Both the position numbers and the translations under genes were made by a program. DNA of 64,000 nt from Pseudoflavitalea rhizosphaerae (GTDB taxonomy: Bacteria; Bacteroidota; Bacteroidia; Chitinophagales; Chitinophagaceae): the NCBI RefSeq assembly GCF_003991355.1, contig NZ_RCSU01000010.1:1-64000 (forward strand), written 5' to 3'. Of this stretch, positions 60,089 to 64,000 are shown piece by piece. The notes below the pieces were generated by a model. It was not told the origin of the DNA, ran no database searches, and saw only the letters and a program-made list of their open reading frames with translations. The first letter of the stretch is position 1; every line of letters starts with the position of its first letter.

Positions 60089-61174
60089 ATGGCAACGAAA
60101 GATGTTTCCGATCCGGATACAACAGTTTCTCTGGCCACAGCACAGATGCCGGATCTGAACTTTAAACATATCATTGAGTTGACTGATCTCACAGGCATTA
60201 TCCAACATGCTGTATTTACCACCCCAAACAGAAAAGAAGGGTATTGCATAGATGATAATTCACGCGCATTGCTGTTGACAGTCTGGGCATGCAAAAGCAG
60301 CAGGAATCAGTTGGCTGCTGAATTAATGCCGGTCTATCTCAGCTTCATCCATTACATGCAGACGAAGGATGGATATTTCCAGAATTTTCTTACATACGAC
60401 AAGAACAAACCGGAGATACGCGGATCCGAAGATTCTTACGGAAGAACGTTGATGGCCCTGGGTTTTCTGATCAATGATGGCACCTCCCCCCTTCAGGTTA
60501 AAACAGGACAGGAAATTTTTGCAAAAGCCTACCCCCACGTTAATTCTCTTACTTCATTACGAGGCATCGCCAATTCAATCGTTGGCATTTGTCAGTTCAT
60601 AAAATATCATTTTCCGGACGATCTTAAAAGAAACATGGTGATCAATCTGGCAGACAAGATGGTGAGGATGTATAAAGTGAATAAAAATGATTCCTGGCAC
60701 TGGTTTGAGCCCATTCTCACTTATGATAATGCAATGCTGCCTCTGGCTTTGCTGAATGCATACGAGATTACGATGCATGAAGAATATCTCTCCATCGCTT
60801 TTGAATCACTTCAGTTTCTGGAATCCAAAGTATTCTGCAATAATGTTTTTCGTCCGGTGGGTAATCAGGGCTGGTGCAAAAAGGGGTGTCCGCCTGCACA
60901 ATTCGATCAGCAACCCATTGATGCGATGGCAATGATCCTGTGTTATCAACAGGCTTTCAGATTAACGCGTGAATCCAAATACCTTAACCTCATGTATTCA
61001 AGCTACAGGTGGTTTTTAGGAGATAATGATCTGGGACATTCATTATACGATCCAACTACAGGGGGATGCACAGATGGCCTGCACAGTGAAGGCATCAATT
61101 TAAATCAGGGTGCCGAAAGTACATTGGCATTCTGGATATCTCACATGGTTGTTTCAGCAGCTTTATCCGAATGA
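60089..61174 (+). CDS. (alpha/alpha)6-barrel-like protein of glycan cluster
   Basis: This 361-aa protein is all-helical with repeated helix pairs, like (alpha/alpha)6 glycoside hydrolase or epimerase folds. Recurrent motifs include GYCIDDNSRALLLTVWA near residue 50, EDSYGRTLMALGFL near 112 and DQQPIDAMAMILCYQQAF near 272. No signal peptide. The start may be ATG 60089 (MATKDVSD). It lies 10 bp after a GT4 gene and overlaps the next GT4 gene by 4 bp, so the three are translationally coupled. I recall this gene type next to GT4 and GH130 genes in other genomes; its enzymatic role is not established. Confidence 0.7.
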   Translation: MATKDVSDPDTTVSLATAQMPDLNFKHIIELTDLTGIIQHAVFTTPNRKEGYCIDDNSRALLLTVWACKSSRNQLAAELMPVYLSFIHYMQTKDGYFQNFLTYDKNKPEIRGSEDSYGRTLMALGFLINDGTSPLQVKTGQEIFAKAYPHVNSLTSLRGIANSIVGICQFIKYHFPDDLKRNMVINLADKMVRMYKVNKNDSWHWFEPILTYDNAMLPLALLNAYEITMHEEYLSIAFESLQFLESKVFCNNVFRPVGNQGWCKKGCPPAQFDQQPIDAMAMILCYQQAFRLTRESKYLNLMYSSYRWFLGDNDLGHSLYDPTTGGCTDGLHSEGINLNQGAESTLAFWISHMVVSAALSE

Positions 61175-62199
61175 AAGTAGCCATCCTCTCCCCCATCACA
61201 TGGAGAACACCACCGGTAAGATACGGCCCTTGGGAACAGGTTGCTTCGGTTCTGACGGAGTCATTGGTAAAGATGGGAATAGATGTTACATTATTTGCCA
61301 CCGGAGATTCAATAACGGGAGCCAAACTGCAATCAGTTTGCCAGAAGCCATTGGGCGACTATCCGGGTGACGCAAAGGTTTGGGAGTGCCTGCACATCTC
61401 CAACCTCATTGAGCAGGCATCAGAATTTGATATCATACACAATCATTTTGATTTTCTGCCCCTGACCTATTCAAGACTGATCCAAACTCCACTTCTTACA
61501 ACTATACATGGGTTCTCTTCCGATCAGATTATCCCGGTATACAGAAAATATAACGGGCATGCATTGTTTGTTTCTGTCAGCAATAGTAACAGACATCCTG
61601 ATCTGACTTACCTGGACACAGTTTATAATGGAATCAACGAACAACAGTTTCATTTTGGTGATGGAACCGGAGAGTACCTGTTGTTTTTCGGACGAATTCA
61701 CCCGCATAAAGGAGCACACGAAGCTATTCAAATTGCCATTCAATCAAAAAACAGATTACTACTTTGCGGGTTAATCCAGGATGAAAATTATTTTAAGACC
61801 AGGATTCTTCCTTATCTGGATAACACATACATTATCTATAAAGGGAATGTAGATCCGATACAACGAAACGATCTGCTGGGAAATGCAAAAGCCCTCCTTC
61901 ATCCTATCAGCTTTGATGAACCTTTCGGGCTTAGCGTAGCGGAAGCGATGATGTGTGGAACTCCGGTAATTGCATTTGAAAGAGGTTCTATGAATGAGCT
62001 GATCATACATAATAAAACAGGGTACCTGGTGCACACTATCGAAGAGGCAGTTGCTGCTGTAGGCAAACTAAAGAATATCAGCAGAGAGGCGTGCAGAACA
62101 TATGCCCTTGCCAACTTCAGCAGCGAGGTTATGGCAAAGCATTATTTGAAGCTGTACGAAAGGTCAACGCGAAGATCTGGATCAATAAAAGATTATTGA
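61171..62199 (+). CDS. Glycosyltransferase family 4
   Basis: This 342-aa GT-B enzyme begins MKVAILSPITWRTPPVRYGPWEQVA, with donor-side motifs LLFFGRIHPHKGAHEAIQIA near residue 169 and PIQRNDLLGNAKALLHPISFDEPFG, then VAEAMMCGTPVIAF with the family's Glu-Ala motif. It is therefore a more typical GT4 than the one at 58870. Overlaps the helical protein by 4 bp at its start and the convergent GH130 gene by 7 bp at its end. Confidence 0.92.
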   Translation: MKVAILSPITWRTPPVRYGPWEQVASVLTESLVKMGIDVTLFATGDSITGAKLQSVCQKPLGDYPGDAKVWECLHISNLIEQASEFDIIHNHFDFLPLTYSRLIQTPLLTTIHGFSSDQIIPVYRKYNGHALFVSVSNSNRHPDLTYLDTVYNGINEQQFHFGDGTGEYLLFFGRIHPHKGAHEAIQIAIQSKNRLLLCGLIQDENYFKTRILPYLDNTYIIYKGNVDPIQRNDLLGNAKALLHPISFDEPFGLSVAEAMMCGTPVIAFERGSMNELIIHNKTGYLVHTIEEAVAAVGKLKNISREACRTYALANFSSEVMAKHYLKLYERSTRRSGSIKDY

Positions 62200-63656
62200 T
62201 CTTTCTGCATAATTGAATCGAGCAAATCATCCAGGTGAACAGTGATAAAAGCAGTTTTGTAATCTGAAATGGCATAAGGTATAAACAAATTGCCATTATG
62301 GATGATCGCTCCGCAAGTATATACGGCATTGGGAACATATCCGTGCCGTTCATCTGCATCAGGTACCAATAATGGTTCTTGCAGGCGTCCTAATTCCTTT
62401 GAAGGATCATTCAGGTCAAACAAACTGGCCCCCAGACAATACTTTCGCATAGGGCCTACGCCATGAGTAATAACCAGCCATCCTCTGTCAGTTTCCAGCG
62501 GAGAGCCACCATTACCAATCTGAATAAATTCCCATGAATAGGCAGGTTGCTGCAATAAATCTGCTTTTTCCCAGAGATAAAGATCTTCAGAAAACATTAG
62601 ATAATTATTGATGCCATCAATTCGGGACAGCATTGCATATACTCCATTGATCTTTCTGGGAAATAATGCAAGGTTCTTGTTGACAGCTGCTTTCCCGTGA
62701 AGTGGAGAAAACTTGAAATGAAGAAAATCTTTCGTTTCAATTAAGTGAGGTAAGATGAAAGTTCCATCGTACGCAGTATAGGTTGCAATATATCTGGAGG
62801 TTCCATCATCTTCGGTGAACTTCACAAATCTGGCATCTTCAATGCCATTCTTTTCAGTGAAGGTTACAGGAAAAATAACACGCTCGGAGATCTTTGAGTC
62901 AGGCAGAAAATGTATCTCATAGCTGGTATTTATCATACTGAGGATATCATACTTCAATTTATTCCTGCCTGTTCCGGGTTTTAGTTGTTGCAGGGCTGTT
63001 CTTAAGATTGATTCGATAGACTTATAAGAAAATGTGTCCTTCAGTTGACTCAATATTTCCTGCTGGATAACAACAGGTAAGATCGTTTGAGACAACAGGC
63101 TTTCAAAATCAGATTTGTTGTTCAGCCTTTTTTGAGTAATCCGCCCCTCGTACATAAGGTTTCCGGATGGTTCAATATGGATCATACTGTCTTTGTCCAG
63201 TTTTCCCCTTTTGAATACCAACGATGAGATATGCCCCTCCCCTGTAGCCCTGAAACTAATGATTACTTTTTTTTCACCAGTTTCAGTGCCTGACTGATCA
63301 GGATCCTCCACAATTGATGGATTAAAAAGAGCAGCATGTTGAAGAGAATATTCCATTGTAAAGTAAGCGCCGATAAGCAACTTTTGTTCCGGGGTTATCT
63401 TCAGTTCTGCTTCAGGCGATAATAACCGGCTTACCAAACTGAAATGTTTCTCGAAAACTGTCAGGAGCTCCTTGTGATATTGGGAAAATTCATGAACGAT
63501 CTGACTGAGTAAACTCTTCGCAGCCTCATGATGCATTTGGAGTACCCTGTTTATCAGGAGTAGTGATCGTTCATTGCCGGGATTAAAATACCTGGTGATC
63601 ACCTTTCGGTCATCTGGTGTCAGCTGCAAGTTTATTTTGTTGATCGTAAGGCTCAT
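62193..63656 (-). CDS. GH130-family glycosidase or phosphorylase
   Basis: This 487-aa enzyme has a five-blade propeller C-terminal part typical of GH130, which acts on beta-mannosides. Visible motifs are EDARFVKFTEDDGTSRYIATYTAYDG near residue 260, NLALFPRKINGVYAMLSR near 320 and IQIGNGGSPLETDRGWLVITHGVG near 380. The N-terminal ~210 residues (helical, with LLINRVLQMHHEAAKSLLSQ) are an extension not in the shortest family members. No signal peptide, so it acts in the cytoplasm. Whether it is a phosphorylase or hydrolase depends on phosphate-binding residues I cannot confirm by eye. The convergent GT4 genes suggest paired synthesis and turnover of one glycan. Confidence 0.85.
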   Translation of the reverse strand: MSLTINKINLQLTPDDRKVITRYFNPGNERSLLLINRVLQMHHEAAKSLLSQIVHEFSQYHKELLTVFEKHFSLVSRLLSPEAELKITPEQKLLIGAYFTMEYSLQHAALFNPSIVEDPDQSGTETGEKKVIISFRATGEGHISSLVFKRGKLDKDSMIHIEPSGNLMYEGRITQKRLNNKSDFESLLSQTILPVVIQQEILSQLKDTFSYKSIESILRTALQQLKPGTGRNKLKYDILSMINTSYEIHFLPDSKISERVIFPVTFTEKNGIEDARFVKFTEDDGTSRYIATYTAYDGTFILPHLIETKDFLHFKFSPLHGKAAVNKNLALFPRKINGVYAMLSRIDGINNYLMFSEDLYLWEKADLLQQPAYSWEFIQIGNGGSPLETDRGWLVITHGVGPMRKYCLGASLFDLNDPSKELGRLQEPLLVPDADERHGYVPNAVYTCGAIIHNGNLFIPYAISDYKTAFITVHLDDLLDSIMQKDQ

Positions 63657-64000
63657 ATCGCAGATTCAAATAAAAAATTACTTCCAAGTCAGTTTTCGAT
63701 CTCAGAAAATGATTTTGATAGCGGTTGCAGTTTCAGGCAGCAAAACAATTCCTTTGATCTTCTTCCCTTACATTAAATGACAGGTCTGACGCGTAAATAT
63801 TCATTTTACAATTTTAGAACGAAATCTGAGAAAGGCAAGAAGTATAGGAATTAAATGCAGATGCTGGCAGATAAATGGCGATACTGATGCAAGGCTCAAA
63901 TGAATTCATTGAAGTTAACCCTGATTATCAAGCCTGCCAATAATAATTTGCAGCCATTGTGGGCTTAATCGCTAATAACAGTGTATCCGGCTGATCAGAT
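63657..64000. other. 344-bp window-end stretch without gene
   Basis: I see no gene, RNA or strong hairpin here. Short frames exist, but none has a recognisable start or family likeness. It includes the upstream region of the GH130 gene, which ends at 63656. Part of a gene beyond position 64000 may begin at the edge. Confidence 0.4.

Overview
The window looks like a chromosome segment of a Bacteroidota member, most likely family Chitinophagaceae (Chitinophaga/Niastella/Pseudobacter type). The evidence is SusC/SusD and FecR/ECF-sigma modules with STN domains, giant beta-propeller sensor kinases, promoter-like TAnnTTTG boxes and mostly weak Shine-Dalgarno sequences. The genus call is inference.

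Layout. 1-4.4 kb: an ECF sigma factor, FecR anti-sigma factor and STN-domain surface-repeat protein, plus an RteC-like gene. 4.66-4.92 kb: a SAM-I riboswitch with its own promoter box and terminator but no methionine gene behind it. 5.0-17.7 kb: a complete branched-chain amino acid block read on the minus strand, leuA-leuC-leuD-leuB, then an Ile/Val-rich leader peptide with attenuator, then ilvE-ilvD-ilvB-ilvN-ilvC-ilvA. 17.9-19.5 kb: an unrecognised helical-repeat protein. 19.6-22.7 kb: a cysteine operon of the protein-thiocarboxylate type (CysM, JAMM protease, ThiS/MoaD-like carrier ending GG-Tyr-Ala, MoeB-rhodanese). It is preceded by an unannotated 35-codon leader peptide with six consecutive cysteine codons and a terminator. 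22.8-26 kb: an SMR exporter and envelope proteins. 26-30 kb: a response regulator and large sensor kinase. 30.2-40.8 kb: sigma-like and sigma/anti-sigma genes leading into SusC, SusD, an ABC ATPase, a permease and a membrane protein. 41-46.9 kb: a probable mutagenic DNA-repair cassette (dnaE2-like, dinB, SRAP) with two matched operator palindromes and a small HTH-like gene alongside. 46.9-47.5 kb: a pair of inverted MITE-like repeats. 47.5-55.5 kb: TPR and OmpA-like envelope proteins, a kinase/regulator pair and YceI. 55.8-58.2 kb: tRNA-Pro, an AT-rich insert with a variant Fic protein, and a decayed transposase fragment. 58.2-63.7 kb: an RRM protein and a GT4 / (alpha/alpha)6-type protein / GT4 / GH130 glycan cluster.

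How it works together. The most striking feature is dense RNA-level control of amino acid and sulfur metabolism: within about 18 kb there is a SAM riboswitch, an Ile/Val attenuator and a candidate cysteine attenuator. In both attenuators I found by eye a leader-peptide segment able to pair with the 5' arm of the terminator, which is the classical ribosome-stalling layout. A family of nested palindromic (REP/BIME-like) repeats occurs six times, three of them between genes of the ilv operon, and its outermost stem bases co-vary between copies.

All assignments were made by reading sequence and translations. No similarity search or folding program was run.
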